Part shown: positions 20,871 to 31,143 of the stretch, in pieces
How positions within the stretch are numbered: the first letter of the stretch is position 1
Layout of the letters: every line of letters begins with the position of its first letter
DNA from: Gammaproteobacteria bacterium
GTDB lineage: Bacteria > Pseudomonadota > Gammaproteobacteria > Pseudomonadales > Pseudomonadaceae
Assembly (NCBI GenBank): GCA_012800475.1
Contig: JAAZJF010000213.1
Span: forward strand, 1-32,068
Direction of reading: 5' to 3'
Length of the DNA: 32,068 nucleotides
The notes under the pieces: generated by a model
Databases searched by the model: none
What the model was told of the DNA's origin: nothing
What the model saw: only the letters and a program-made list of their open reading frames with translations
Program-made: the position numbers and the translations under genes

Positions 20871-21081
20871 GGCTCTCTCACATATCAATCGTACTAATTA
20901 GTGTAACGCATCACTGCGCACAACAGGGCTCGCCATCTATACCGCACAGAAAAAATACTTTATTTGCCAGTAACAGCCATCTATCATCAGTTTAAGTATT
21001 TTATTGATTCAGTCACCGCAACACATCAACGCGCTATTGGCTGGCCTCTCTCCTTTTCCAACACAGTAATCAAACTCTCTT

Positions 21082-22425
21082 ATGGATACATTCAATACAG
21101 TCGTCACGGCGATTAATGACCGCGTATGGGGCACGCCGATGCTGGTCGCTATTTTAGGCAGTGGCTTGTTTTTAATGCTGGCATTGAAGTTTATGCCGGT
21201 GCGCAATATCAAGCGCGGCTTTTTAGAAATTTGGAATGGCCGTGCTAAAGGCGATGCAAGCAAGGGACAAATCAGCCCTTTTGCTGCCTTAATGACCACC
21301 CTCGCGGCAACGGTCGGCACAGGTAACATTGCCGGCGTGGCCACAGCCATTGTGTTGGGCGGACCGGGCGCGTTATTTTGGATGTGGTGCACGGCTTTAG
21401 TGGGCATGGCGACGAAATACTGTGAAGTGGTCTTAGCCGTCCATTTTCGTGAAAAAAACAGCAAGAATCATTTTGTTGGTGGCCCCATGTATGCCATTAA
21501 AAATGGCCTCGGTCGCCGCTGGGCATGGCTGGGCGCGTGCTTTGCTGTATTTGGCGGCTTAGCCAGCTTTGGCATTGGTAATATGGTGCAGGTCAACAGC
21601 ATGGCCGAAGCGCTCGCGGTCTCCTTTGCTATCCCTGCTTGGGTCAGCGGATTGTGCCTGATGGTATTGGTGGGGCTGGTGATTTTAGGTGGTATTCAAC
21701 GTATTGGCGCAGTGGCACAAACCCTTGTGCCTTTTATGTGCGTGGCCTATGTGCTGGCGACCCTGTTTATTTTGATCACGCACTACCAAGCTATTCCTGA
21801 CGCCCTACTCCTAATTATCGATTCAGCCTTTAATGGTCACGCAGCCGTTGGCGGCTTTGCGGGTGCAGCGATGATTGCCGCACTGCGCTTTGGTGTGGCG
21901 CGCGGCGTGTTTTCCAATGAAGCAGGTTTGGGTAGCGCCGGTATCGCACAAGCAGCAGGCACCAGTGATGATCCTGTGGTATCCGGTTTGATTGGTATGA
22001 TGGGCACATTTATTGACACGCTGATCGTATGCACCATGACGGGACTGGCTATTATTTGCTCGGGTGTTTGGAGCAATGGCTTAAGTGGGGCAGCACTATC
22101 ATCTGCAGCCTTTGAGTCTGCCATGCCCGGTGTGGGTCATTATTTGCTTACCACAGCTTTAGTAGTCTTTGCTTTCACCACCATACTGGGCTGGAGCTAT
22201 TATGGTGAGCGCTGCTGGGAGTTTTTATTTGGCGCGCGCGCCATTTTACCTTACCGCTTAATCTGGGTGGCTGTTGTACCACTCGGGGCCATGACCCAAT
22301 TGAATACCGTGTGGCTGCTGGCCGATACACTCAATGGTTTGATGGCCTTACCCAACCTTGTATCACTGCTGATATTAAGCCCCGTAGTGATTAAGCTGAC
22401 ACAAGCTCACTTTGCACAGCGTTAA
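21082..22425 (+). CDS. AGCS-family sodium:amino acid (alanine/glycine) symporter
   Basis: TVGTGNIAGVATAI, GGPGALFWMW, FSNEAGLGSAGIAQAA; multi-TM. Confidence 0.93.
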   Translation: MDTFNTVVTAINDRVWGTPMLVAILGSGLFLMLALKFMPVRNIKRGFLEIWNGRAKGDASKGQISPFAALMTTLAATVGTGNIAGVATAIVLGGPGALFWMWCTALVGMATKYCEVVLAVHFREKNSKNHFVGGPMYAIKNGLGRRWAWLGACFAVFGGLASFGIGNMVQVNSMAEALAVSFAIPAWVSGLCLMVLVGLVILGGIQRIGAVAQTLVPFMCVAYVLATLFILITHYQAIPDALLLIIDSAFNGHAAVGGFAGAAMIAALRFGVARGVFSNEAGLGSAGIAQAAGTSDDPVVSGLIGMMGTFIDTLIVCTMTGLAIICSGVWSNGLSGAALSSAAFESAMPGVGHYLLTTALVVFAFTTILGWSYYGERCWEFLFGARAILPYRLIWVAVVPLGAMTQLNTVWLLADTLNGLMALPNLVSLLILSPVVIKLTQAHFAQR

Positions 22426-23309
22426 TTTGCTGCGTCACTTAATGCACTGTAGACAGCGTCTGGCACACGCGACAGTACAATATTGACTCGGCGATTCAGT
22501 GCGCGATTGGCTGCAGTATTATTGGGTTTAATGGGGTAGCGCTCTCCGTGAAAGCGCACAACGATCTGCTCCTCAGGGATACCTTGATCAAGAAAGTATT
22601 GCTGGACCGTCAGTGCGCGCTGTCTGGAAATTTCACGATTGGTTAAGCGATTACCCCAACTGTCAGAATGCCCATCGACTTCAATCTTATTAACACTTGG
22701 GTCCTCTTTCAGATAATCCACAATGGCCTTTAAACGCCCTAATGCAGATTCACTGAGCACCATATTGGTATCCACAAAGGCAATGCGTGTTTGCTTGAGT
22801 TGATCAAAATTATAAGGCAGCAAACCGGCTGTACATTCTAAATAGCGCTGGTAAGCATCGGAAAATCGAGCCGGCATAATCCGCACTTCCAAGCGGTCAC
22901 CTTGCTGGGTGCGATGACGGATCAAAGGTCCGCGCCCTTCAAGCAAGCCACTTAATAAGCGCCCGGCCTGCAATGGCGAGGTATACAACGCATCACTGCT
23001 AACCGGCACCAAGACAATACCTAAATTAATATCACCTTGCCCAGCGCGCCACGGGGCAGCCGCGGCCAATAAAGTCGCCGAGCCACGACTCAGCCAAGCC
23101 TCTTGCGCTTGCAGCCGAAAAGTTGGCCCTTCACCCGCACGGCGCACAAACTCACCTTGGCCAAAGCCTTTCACCGGCTGCGCCAAGCGGCATTCAAAGC
23201 GATCACCTTCCACACTCCACTCGACATGCTCCAAGGGTGTTTGAAAGGTTAAAGCCAATGCAGGTCTTACCAGTAAGCCTACTAAAATCAAAAATACAGC
23301 TAAGCGCAT
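22422..23309 (-). CDS. motY: OmpA-family flagellar stator accessory protein MotY
   Basis: Signal peptide and OmpA-like VDGHSDSWGNRLTNREISRQRALTVQQYFLDQGI; next to pyrC-rnt, as in Pseudomonas. Confidence 0.82.
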   Translation of the reverse strand: MRLAVFLILVGLLVRPALALTFQTPLEHVEWSVEGDRFECRLAQPVKGFGQGEFVRRAGEGPTFRLQAQEAWLSRGSATLLAAAAPWRAGQGDINLGIVLVPVSSDALYTSPLQAGRLLSGLLEGRGPLIRHRTQQGDRLEVRIMPARFSDAYQRYLECTAGLLPYNFDQLKQTRIAFVDTNMVLSESALGRLKAIVDYLKEDPSVNKIEVDGHSDSWGNRLTNREISRQRALTVQQYFLDQGIPEEQIVVRFHGERYPIKPNNTAANRALNRRVNIVLSRVPDAVYSALSDAAN

Positions 23310-23443
23310 TGCGCTCTCCCGTCACCAAAATGCTCAACTATGTTATCGGTCAGACTGAAGAAAACTTTAAAGCAGATGCCCACACCACGCTTTTACGGTA
23401 GCATTCCCTCTATTAAAGATAAATTGACCGACTGGAAGCCTTC

Positions 23444-24490
23444 ATGATTGACCGCCTGACCTTGCTGCGCCCCGACGATTGGCATATTCATTTACGTGAT
23501 GGTGCAGTATTGCCGCACACCGTTGCCGATGCCGCACGTACTTTTGCGCGCGCTATTATTATGCCGAACTTAGTACCGCCTGTACGCAATACAGCCCAAG
23601 CCGATCAATACCGTGAGCGTATTTTAAACGCACGTCCTGCGCAGAGTACTTTTGAGCCTTTAATGGTGCTCTACCTGACTGACCAAACCTCAGCGCAAGA
23701 TATCAAAGAGGCCCAAGCCAGCGGCTTTGTACACGCAGCTAAGCTCTACCCAGCGGGTGCCACCACCAACTCTGACTCAGGTGTGACTGCACTCCAAGCA
23801 TTGTATCCAGCTCTAGAAGCCATGAGTGAAGTGGGCATGCCCTTACTGATTCACGGTGAAGTGACGCACAGCGATGTGGATATTTTTGACCGTGAAAAGC
23901 GTTTTATTGATGACCAACTCGTTGGCCTAGTAAACCGCTTTCCCGACCTGAAAGTCGTTTTAGAGCACATCACCACCGCGGATGCAGCACAGTTTGTCAG
24001 CGCCGCCAGTGATAAAGTGGCCGCGACCATCACGGCGCACCACTTGTTGTATAACCGCAATCATATGCTGGCTGGCGGTATTCGCCCGCACTTTTACTGC
24101 TTGCCTATTTTAAAGCGCAACACGCACCAAGAAGCTCTGCTTGATGCAGCGACCAGTGGCAATGCTAAGTTTTTCTTAGGCACCGACTCAGCGCCTCACG
24201 CGCAAAATGCTAAAGAAATAGCTTGTGGCTGTGCCGGCTGCTACACCGCCTACGCAGCCATTGAGTTGTATGCTGAAGCTTTTGAGCAGCGCAATGCTTT
24301 AGATAAGCTGGAAGGTTTTGCCAGCCACTTTGGCGCAGATTTTTATGGTTTAGATCGCAACCAAGATACCATTACTTTAGTGCGCGAGCCTTGGACTGTT
24401 CCAGATTCCTTTAACTATGGCGAGCAACAACTGGTACCTCTACGTGCTGGCGAAACATTAAACTGGCGCGTATTAGGAGCCCAAGCATGA
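23444..24490 (+). CDS. pyrC: Dihydroorotase
   Basis: [38 protein letters not shown]. Confidence 0.96.
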   Translation: MIDRLTLLRPDDWHIHLRDGAVLPHTVADAARTFARAIIMPNLVPPVRNTAQADQYRERILNARPAQSTFEPLMVLYLTDQTSAQDIKEAQASGFVHAAKLYPAGATTNSDSGVTALQALYPALEAMSEVGMPLLIHGEVTHSDVDIFDREKRFIDDQLVGLVNRFPDLKVVLEHITTADAAQFVSAASDKVAATITAHHLLYNRNHMLAGGIRPHFYCLPILKRNTHQEALLDAATSGNAKFFLGTDSAPHAQNAKEIACGCAGCYTAYAAIELYAEAFEQRNALDKLEGFASHFGADFYGLDRNQDTITLVREPWTVPDSFNYGEQQLVPLRAGETLNWRVLGAQA

Positions 24491-25191
24491 GCCACGATAT
24501 CCCTGATTACGAATTCGAAGATTACGTTAATAAAGAAGCCAGCAACGGTCACGACAAACACAGCGGCGGATTAAAATCAGCCATGGCACGCCGTTTTCGT
24601 GGCTACTTACCTGTGGTCATTGACGTGGAAACCGGTGGTTTTAACTGCGCGACAGACGCGCTTTTAGAAATTGCTGCTGTGATTCCTGCCATGGACGATG
24701 AAGGCCTGCTGTACGCAGAGCACACCTTATTTTTCCGTGTTAAACCTTTTGAAGGCGCCAATATTGAGCAAGCTGCGCTCGATTTTACCGGTATTAAACT
24801 CGATCACCCATTGCGCATGGCAGTGACTGAAGATCATGCCTTGGGAGAAGTCTTCAAAAGCGTGCGCAAATCTTTGAAAGCTGCAGGCTGCAAGCGTGCG
24901 ATTTTGGTGGGGCACAACAGTCACTTTGACTTAGGTTTTCTCAACGCCGCTGTTGAGCGTTGCGGTATTAAACGCAATCCTTTCCATCCCTTCTCAAGCT
25001 TTGATACCGCCACGCTCGGCGGTTTAGCCTATGGGCAAACAGTGCTTGCTAAAGCCTGTGAAGCTGCTGAAATCAGCTTTGATACACGTGAAGCTCATAA
25101 CGCTCGCTACGATACTGAAAAAACAGCTGAGCTGTTTTGTGGCATCGTCAATCGCTGGAAAGAAATGGGCGGTTGGGATGAGTTTGAGTAA
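24487..25191 (+). CDS. rnt: Ribonuclease T
   Basis: [10 protein letters not shown] exonuclease motif and [18 protein letters not shown] overlap with pyrC. Confidence 0.95.
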   Translation: MSHDIPDYEFEDYVNKEASNGHDKHSGGLKSAMARRFRGYLPVVIDVETGGFNCATDALLEIAAVIPAMDDEGLLYAEHTLFFRVKPFEGANIEQAALDFTGIKLDHPLRMAVTEDHALGEVFKSVRKSLKAAGCKRAILVGHNSHFDLGFLNAAVERCGIKRNPFHPFSSFDTATLGGLAYGQTVLAKACEAAEISFDTREAHNARYDTEKTAELFCGIVNRWKEMGGWDEFE

Positions 25192-25220
25192 AGCAACACC
25201 TCAACTCTAGAACCAAAGAT

Positions 25221-25257
25221 AACAGGCGCCGCACACTCTGCGTGTATAGCGCCTGTT
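25221..25257. terminator. Hairpin between convergent rnt and ppsR
   Basis: aacaggcgc...gcgcctgtt with internal acac/gtgt pairing. Confidence 0.55.
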
Positions 25258-25286
25258 GCTGAACAGCCTATTACAGATGAAAGCTG

Positions 25287-26105
25287 TTACTTAAAGCGAC
25301 GCTCAATACCCTTCTCAACCAAGATCTTTGCTGAAATCTCTTCAACCGAAAAATGCGTGGTATTAATAAAGTTAATATTATCGCGCTTAAACAAGCCTTC
25401 CACTTCACGCACTTCAAACTCGCACTGTGCATAACTGGCATAACGGCTATTGGGTTTACGCTCATTGCGTATCGCGGCGAGACGATCAGCATCAATGGTT
25501 AAACCAAACAACTTATCTTGATGTTCTTTTAACGACTTGGGCAGCTGCAGGCTTTCCATATCATCTTCAGTCAGCGGATAGTTGGCCGCGCGAATGCCAT
25601 ACTGCATGGCCATATATAAACAGGTCGGTGTTTTTCCGCAACGCGATACGCCCACTAAAATAATATCTGCACTATCGTAATGACGCGTGCGTCCACCGTC
25701 ATCATTATCTAAGGCAAAATGTACCGCCTCAATGCGCTCCATATAATTGGCGCTATGAGTAATAGAGTGCGATTTGCCTACCGAATAGGATGAGCGATCA
25801 TCCAGCTCTTCTTCTAGCGGCGAGAGAAAACTTGAGAATATATCCACTTTAAAAGCATTTGCAGTGGATAAAATATCGCGGATTTCAGTATTCACAATGG
25901 TATCGAAAACGATCGGACGTATGCCCTCACTTTCCGCAACCGTATTAATTTGTTGTACCATTGCATGTGCTTTTTCAACGCTATCAATATAAGGTCGAGT
26001 TAAGCGACGAAAATCGATATTATCGAATTGTGCCAATAGACTTTGTCCAAGCGTTTCGGCAGTGATACCCGTTCCATCAGAAATAAAAAAAGCTGTGCGT
26101 TTCAT
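25287..26105 (-). CDS. ppsR: PEP synthase regulatory protein (kinase/pyrophosphorylase, DUF299)
   Basis: [19 protein letters not shown] and P-loop [15 protein letters not shown]; divergent from ppsA. Confidence 0.93.
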   Translation of the reverse strand: MKRTAFFISDGTGITAETLGQSLLAQFDNIDFRRLTRPYIDSVEKAHAMVQQINTVAESEGIRPIVFDTIVNTEIRDILSTANAFKVDIFSSFLSPLEEELDDRSSYSVGKSHSITHSANYMERIEAVHFALDNDDGGRTRHYDSADIILVGVSRCGKTPTCLYMAMQYGIRAANYPLTEDDMESLQLPKSLKEHQDKLFGLTIDADRLAAIRNERKPNSRYASYAQCEFEVREVEGLFKRDNINFINTTHFSVEEISAKILVEKGIERRFK

Positions 26106-26256
26106 AATTGCCAAAAGCCTTAAGTCGTGAACATTTCTCGGTTAGTATAGACAAGTTATTGCATCGCATGTTGCCCGGCAACATTGTGACCCATTTTTTC
26201 TAAACCAGGCCAATAGATTGAACTGGCCCTTTCAATATAGACGTGGAGAGATCACC

Positions 26257-28623
26257 TTGGTTGAATACGTAGTTTCCCTCGATAAGCTCGGTAACCATGA
26301 CGTTGAGCGTGTAGGGGGCAAAAACGCTTCCCTAGGCGAGATGATCAGCAACCTTGCAGGCGCCGGTGTTTCAGTACCGGGTGGTTTTGCGACCACAGCA
26401 CAAGCCTACCGTGACTTTATTGAGACCAATAATCTAGATGCACGCATCCACGACTTACTGGATGTACTGGACACCGATGACGTCAATGCACTGGCTCAAG
26501 CCGGCGCGCAAATTCGTCAATGGATCCTCGAAGGCCACTTCCCTGCCCAACTGGATGCCGATATACGTGCAGAATTTGCCAGAATGGCCAATGGTAACGA
26601 CAATATGGCCGTTGCCGTGCGCTCATCAGCCACGGCTGAAGATTTGCCTGACGCATCCTTTGCAGGACAACAAGAAACCTTCTTAAACATCCGCGGTGTG
26701 GACAATGTGATCTACGCAGCTAAAGAAGTCTTCGCGTCACTGTTTAACGACCGCGCTATTTCGTACCGTGTGCACCAAGGTTTTGATCACCGCAACGTCG
26801 CCTTGTCTGTGGGCGTACAGCGCATGGTGCGCTCAGAAACTGCAGCCGCAGGTGTGATGTTCAGTTTGGACACCGAATCAGGTTTTCGCGATGTAGTGTT
26901 TATTACCGGTGCCTATGGTTTAGGTGAAACAGTCGTACAAGGCGCAGTGAACCCCGATGAGTTCTATGTGCACAAACACACTTTAGCTGCAGGACGCCCT
27001 GCGATTTTACGCCGCAACTTAGGTAGTAAAGCGCTGAAGATGATCTACGGTAGCGATGCCAGTGCCGGCAAATCAATCAATACAGTGGATGTTGATCCTG
27101 CAGACCGGATGCGTTTTTGCTTAACCGATGCCGAAGTCAGCAACCTCGCACAACAAGCGGTGATCATTGAGCAGCACTACGGCTGTCCAATGGACATTGA
27201 GTGGGCCAAAGACGGTGATGACGGCAAGCTGTATATCGTCCAAGCCCGCCCTGAAACAGTTAAAAGCCGCAGCAACCTCAACGTAATGGAACGCTACCTG
27301 CTTAAAGAGCAAGGCACAGTGCTCGTTGAAGGTCGCGCCATTGGTCAGCGTATCGGTGCAGGCCGTGTGCGAGTGATTAATGATGTGTCGCAAATGGATA
27401 AAGTCCAGCCAGGCGATGTATTAGTCTCCGACATGACCGACCCCGACTGGGAGCCGGTGATGAAACGCGCCAGCGCCATTGTCACTAACCGTGGTGGACG
27501 CACCTGTCACGCTGCGATTATTGCGCGTGAATTGGGTATTCCAGCTGTTGTAGGCTGCGGCAATGCCACGGCATTGCTTAAAGATGGCCAAGGCGTGACT
27601 GTATCTTGTGCAGAAGGTGATACTGGCTTTGTTTTTGAAGGCGAGCTCAATTTTGATATTCGCACCAACTCTGTTGAAGCGATGCCTAATCTGCCGTTCA
27701 AAATTATGATGAACGTGGGCAACCCAGATCGTGCCTTTGATTTCGCTCAATTACCTAACGCTGGTATAGGTTTGGCGCGTCTTGAGTTTATTATCAACCG
27801 TATGATTGGCGTGCACCCTAAAGCGCTGCTCAATTTTGATAGCCTACCCAGCGATCTACAAGATAGCATCGAAAAGCGTACTGCTGGTTATGCCAGCCCA
27901 GTTGATTTTTATGTCGACAAACTGGTGGAAGGTGTCAGCACCTTGGCAGCAGCATTCTGGCCGAAAAAAGTCATTGTGCGTTTATCTGACTTTAAATCCA
28001 ACGAATACGCCAACCTGATCGGCGGCAAGCTCTACGAGCCAACCGAAGAAAACCCGATGTTGGGTTTCCGTGGTGCATCACGCTATATCAGCGAATCATT
28101 CCGTGACTGTTTTGAACTGGAATGCCGCGCGATGAAGCGCGTGCGCGATGTGATGGGCTTAACCAACGTTGAGTTGATGGTGCCGTTTGTGCGTACAGTC
28201 AATGAAGCAGCGCAAGTTGTGAGCTTGCTTGAGGATTATGGTCTTAAGCGCGGTGAAAATGGCTTACGCCTGATCATGATGTGTGAATTACCTTCCAACG
28301 CCTTACTGGCTGACGAATTCCTTGAGCACTTTGATGGTTTCTCCATCGGTTCCAACGATATGACGCAGCTGACCTTAGGTCTGGACCGTGATTCAGGTGT
28401 GATTGCTCATTTGTTTGACGAGCGTGACCCTGCAGTTAAAAAACTGCTATCAATGGCCATTCAAGCCTGTAATAAAGCGGGTAAGTACATTGGTATTTGT
28501 GGTCAAGGCCCGTCGGATCATCCTGATCTAGCGCGCTGGCTAATGGAGCAAGGCATCGAAAGCGTGTCGCTCAATCCAGACTCCGTACTGGATACGTGGT
28601 TCTTCCTCGCGGAAAACAACTAA
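26257..28623 (+). CDS. ppsA: Phosphoenolpyruvate synthase (probable TTG start)
   Basis: [51 protein letters not shown]. The conserved N-terminus (V)[10 protein letters not shown] begins at TTG 26257, preceded by GGAGAG. Confidence 0.95.
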   Translation: MVEYVVSLDKLGNHDVERVGGKNASLGEMISNLAGAGVSVPGGFATTAQAYRDFIETNNLDARIHDLLDVLDTDDVNALAQAGAQIRQWILEGHFPAQLDADIRAEFARMANGNDNMAVAVRSSATAEDLPDASFAGQQETFLNIRGVDNVIYAAKEVFASLFNDRAISYRVHQGFDHRNVALSVGVQRMVRSETAAAGVMFSLDTESGFRDVVFITGAYGLGETVVQGAVNPDEFYVHKHTLAAGRPAILRRNLGSKALKMIYGSDASAGKSINTVDVDPADRMRFCLTDAEVSNLAQQAVIIEQHYGCPMDIEWAKDGDDGKLYIVQARPETVKSRSNLNVMERYLLKEQGTVLVEGRAIGQRIGAGRVRVINDVSQMDKVQPGDVLVSDMTDPDWEPVMKRASAIVTNRGGRTCHAAIIARELGIPAVVGCGNATALLKDGQGVTVSCAEGDTGFVFEGELNFDIRTNSVEAMPNLPFKIMMNVGNPDRAFDFAQLPNAGIGLARLEFIINRMIGVHPKALLNFDSLPSDLQDSIEKRTAGYASPVDFYVDKLVEGVSTLAAAFWPKKVIVRLSDFKSNEYANLIGGKLYEPTEENPMLGFRGASRYISESFRDCFELECRAMKRVRDVMGLTNVELMVPFVRTVNEAAQVVSLLEDYGLKRGENGLRLIMMCELPSNALLADEFLEHFDGFSIGSNDMTQLTLGLDRDSGVIAHLFDERDPAVKKLLSMAIQACNKAGKYIGICGQGPSDHPDLARWLMEQGIESVSLNPDSVLDTWFFLAENN

Positions 28624-28630
28624 GCCCCAC

Positions 28631-28664
28631 CCCTTGTGTGCGCTGCTGCAAGCGCACACAAGGG
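28631..28664 (+). terminator. Hairpin downstream of ppsA
   Basis: cccttgtgtgcgct-gctgca-agcgcacacaaggg, 14-bp perfect stem. Confidence 0.7.
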
Positions 28665-28790
28665 TTATATCTTCAGCTGTATACTGCATAAGCACCTACT
28701 TTAATATCCCGCCTGCCTCTCCTCACACGCTTAGACAGTGTTGCTCACTGAGCTCGCTTAAAAATACAGTTATAAGAAACTCGTTTTATA

Positions 28791-28804
28791 TAACCATATA
28801 GTTA
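28791..28804. promoter_or_regulatory. AT-rich imperfect palindrome upstream of the rhodanese gene, candidate operator
   Basis: TAACCATATAGTTA; 12 of 14 positions symmetric. Confidence 0.3.
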
Positions 28805-28868
28805 ATCATTCCTTCTGCAGCTGCAGGCATTGTGCGATCATTGCGCCACAGTTATAGGAGTCACCGCT

Positions 28869-29813
28869 ATGAAAATTTTTTACGCCAGCGTGGCGTTATG
28901 TGTATCCCTGATATGCACCAGCCTACAGGCTGCAATCTATCCACCTTTACTGGAAGCACCTGCACTGGCTGAAGCGATCAGCGCACGCCCGCAGTTACAG
29001 ATCATTGATATCCGCGCTCCCGAAGACTATGCCAAAGGGCATATTGCCCACGCAGTTTCGGCGCCCTATGGGCAGTGGCGTGGTCCAGCTAACAATCCTG
29101 GACAACTGGAAAATGATGCCTACTTTCAACAACTGGTACGCAAACTGGGGCTGACTCAAGAGCAACCTATTGTTGTGTATTCCAGTGGTGTCGATGAAAC
29201 TGATTTTGGTGCTGCAGCACGCGTGTACTGGACGCTCAAGTATTTAGGTTTTAGCGACTTAAGTATCCTCAACGGAGGCTTACAGCAATGGGAGCAACCT
29301 ACCACAACGCAGGTTTCAACGGTGCAGAGCAGCCAAGTTAGCGTACAAGGCAACCCCAAACTGGTGATTTTTAAAGACGAGCTCTTGGATAAAATCACTC
29401 AGCACGATACCCGCTATCAACTCTTGGATGCGCGCCCACCGATTTTTTACCAAGGCCAAGTCAAAGCACCCACAGCCAGCACCAGCGGCACCATTGCCAC
29501 GGCACAAAGCCTGCCATTTGGGCAGTGGTTCAATAACAATGACACGCGCATACGACCTGTTGCCCAGATCAAGCGCTTAGTTCAAGAGCAAGAGCTCGAT
29601 CAAGCCCAAGAGACTGTTTCTTTTTGTAATACAGGGCACTGGGCCGCCACCAACTGGTTTGTTTTGTCAGAGCTTGCTGAGCTTAAAGATGTGCGCCTCT
29701 ACCCCGCCTCACTGGCCGAATGGACGCAAGAAAAATCAAGCTTGCCGATGGACAATACGCCCAGTCGCTTAGAACAAATCAAGTCCAAGTTTTCTCAACT
29801 GGTGAACAAATAA
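28869..29813 (+). CDS. Exported two-domain rhodanese (sulfurtransferase)
   Basis: Signal peptide; first domain IIDIRAPEDYAKGHI lacks catalytic Cys (VYSSGVDETD); second has SFCNTGHWAATNWFVL. Confidence 0.87.
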   Translation: MKIFYASVALCVSLICTSLQAAIYPPLLEAPALAEAISARPQLQIIDIRAPEDYAKGHIAHAVSAPYGQWRGPANNPGQLENDAYFQQLVRKLGLTQEQPIVVYSSGVDETDFGAAARVYWTLKYLGFSDLSILNGGLQQWEQPTTTQVSTVQSSQVSVQGNPKLVIFKDELLDKITQHDTRYQLLDARPPIFYQGQVKAPTASTSGTIATAQSLPFGQWFNNNDTRIRPVAQIKRLVQEQELDQAQETVSFCNTGHWAATNWFVLSELAELKDVRLYPASLAEWTQEKSSLPMDNTPSRLEQIKSKFSQLVNK

Positions 29814-29814
29814 C

Positions 29815-30906
29815 ATGAACAATCGTTTAGCGCTCGCTGCGGTCTTCGCAGTGTTTACCGCATTTTTATTTTGGTTTGTCTCGGTACGCCAAAGCTTATT
29901 ATTTATTGTCGGTATCGGGCTGGGTACTGTCTTAGCCGGTGCACGCTTTGGTTTCACCACCGGCTGGCGCAACCTGATTGAAAAGCGCGATGCCAGCGGT
30001 GTCTTTGCACAGATACTGCTCTTGGCTATTGCTGCTGCGCTCTCCATGCCGTTACTGGCCAGCTTCCCAACGGAGCTGAGCGCTGCATTAGGCCCACCGA
30101 GTATCAGCTTGCTGGTGGGTGCTTTAGTCTTTGGTGGCGCTATGCAAATTGCTGACGGCTGTGGCTCAGGCACACTCTATAAAGCGGGCTTAGGCATTCC
30201 GTTAAATATGGCGATTTTGCCTGTTTTTGCTTTAGGTAGTTTTTTAGGCTCAGCCCACCTAGGCTGGTGGCTGGACTTAGGTCACTTAGAGCCGGTGGGC
30301 TTAGTTGAAGAAGTGGGCCTAGGTGGCGCACTGGGTCTAACCTACTTGGGCTTGCTACTGACTGGTTTAGCCGCATGGTGGTGGTCAAGAAACAGTGCTG
30401 TAGCGCACACCCTATTTAATAAAAAACTGATCATCGGCGCCGTACTGATCGCCGTACTGGCTGTGTTGATCTTAGTGATTGCCGGTAAACCTTGGGGTGT
30501 GGTGTATGGCTTTGGTTTATGGGCGGCGAAAATTGCACAAGCAGGCAATCTGTTTGACCCCACCACCAACGCCTTTTGGAGTCAGTCCGTCAACGCTACA
30601 GCGCTCGAGCAATCGGTATTTTTAGACCTGACCTCCATTACCAATATCGGTATTTTAGCCGGTGCCTTATGGATTTTCTCACGCAAGAAAAGTGGCGAAT
30701 CCAATAAGCTCAATACCCAGCAATGGATTGTTGGCATTATCGCGGGCTTTTTACTGGGCTACAGTTCACGCTTAGCCTTTGGCTGTAACGTTGGCGCGAT
30801 GGTCAGTGGGATTTCAACAGGCAGTATTCACGGCTGGATTTGGGTGGTCATGGCCTTTTTAGGCTCATTGATTGGTGTACGTGTGCGCCGTTACTTTGGA
30901 TATTAA
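29815..30906 (+). CDS. YeeE/YedE-family (thiosulfate/sulfur-compound) transporter
   Basis: ADGCGSGTLYKAGLG and LAFGCNVGAMVSGISTGSIHGW sulfur-transport motifs; multi-TM. Confidence 0.88.
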   Translation: MNNRLALAAVFAVFTAFLFWFVSVRQSLLFIVGIGLGTVLAGARFGFTTGWRNLIEKRDASGVFAQILLLAIAAALSMPLLASFPTELSAALGPPSISLLVGALVFGGAMQIADGCGSGTLYKAGLGIPLNMAILPVFALGSFLGSAHLGWWLDLGHLEPVGLVEEVGLGGALGLTYLGLLLTGLAAWWWSRNSAVAHTLFNKKLIIGAVLIAVLAVLILVIAGKPWGVVYGFGLWAAKIAQAGNLFDPTTNAFWSQSVNATALEQSVFLDLTSITNIGILAGALWIFSRKKSGESNKLNTQQWIVGIIAGFLLGYSSRLAFGCNVGAMVSGISTGSIHGWIWVVMAFLGSLIGVRVRRYFGY

Positions 30907-30907
30907 G

Positions 30908-31066
30908 ATGAATAAATTACGTATTGTAGTGTTTTGGACACTCTTGGTTGGTTTCTTTGTGTGGGACTGGCACAGCGCGCAACCCGTTAACTTGCGCCTT
31001 GAAGCACCCATTATTGCGATCGGTTCAGGCCAAGCGCCGGCCGGCGGCCATTGCGCAACCTTTTAA
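30908..31066 (+). CDS. 52-aa single-TM protein with Cys-containing tail GSGQAPAGGHCATF
   Basis: MNKLRIVVFWTLLVGFFVWDWHSAQPVNLRLEAPIIAIGSGQAPAGGHCATF; starts 1 bp after the transporter stop; hairpin follows. Confidence 0.6.
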   Translation: MNKLRIVVFWTLLVGFFVWDWHSAQPVNLRLEAPIIAIGSGQAPAGGHCATF

Positions 31067-31080
31067 CACTGAAAGCCTAC

Positions 31081-31110
31081 AGCCGAACTCACAGCAATTT
31101 GAGTTCGGCT
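31081..31110. terminator. Hairpin between convergent small ORF and methyltransferase
   Basis: agccgaactca-cagcaatt-tgagttcggct, 11-bp perfect stem. Confidence 0.6.
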
Positions 31111-31143
31111 TACTCATCAGTCAAGCACATCAGTTGCGCAACA

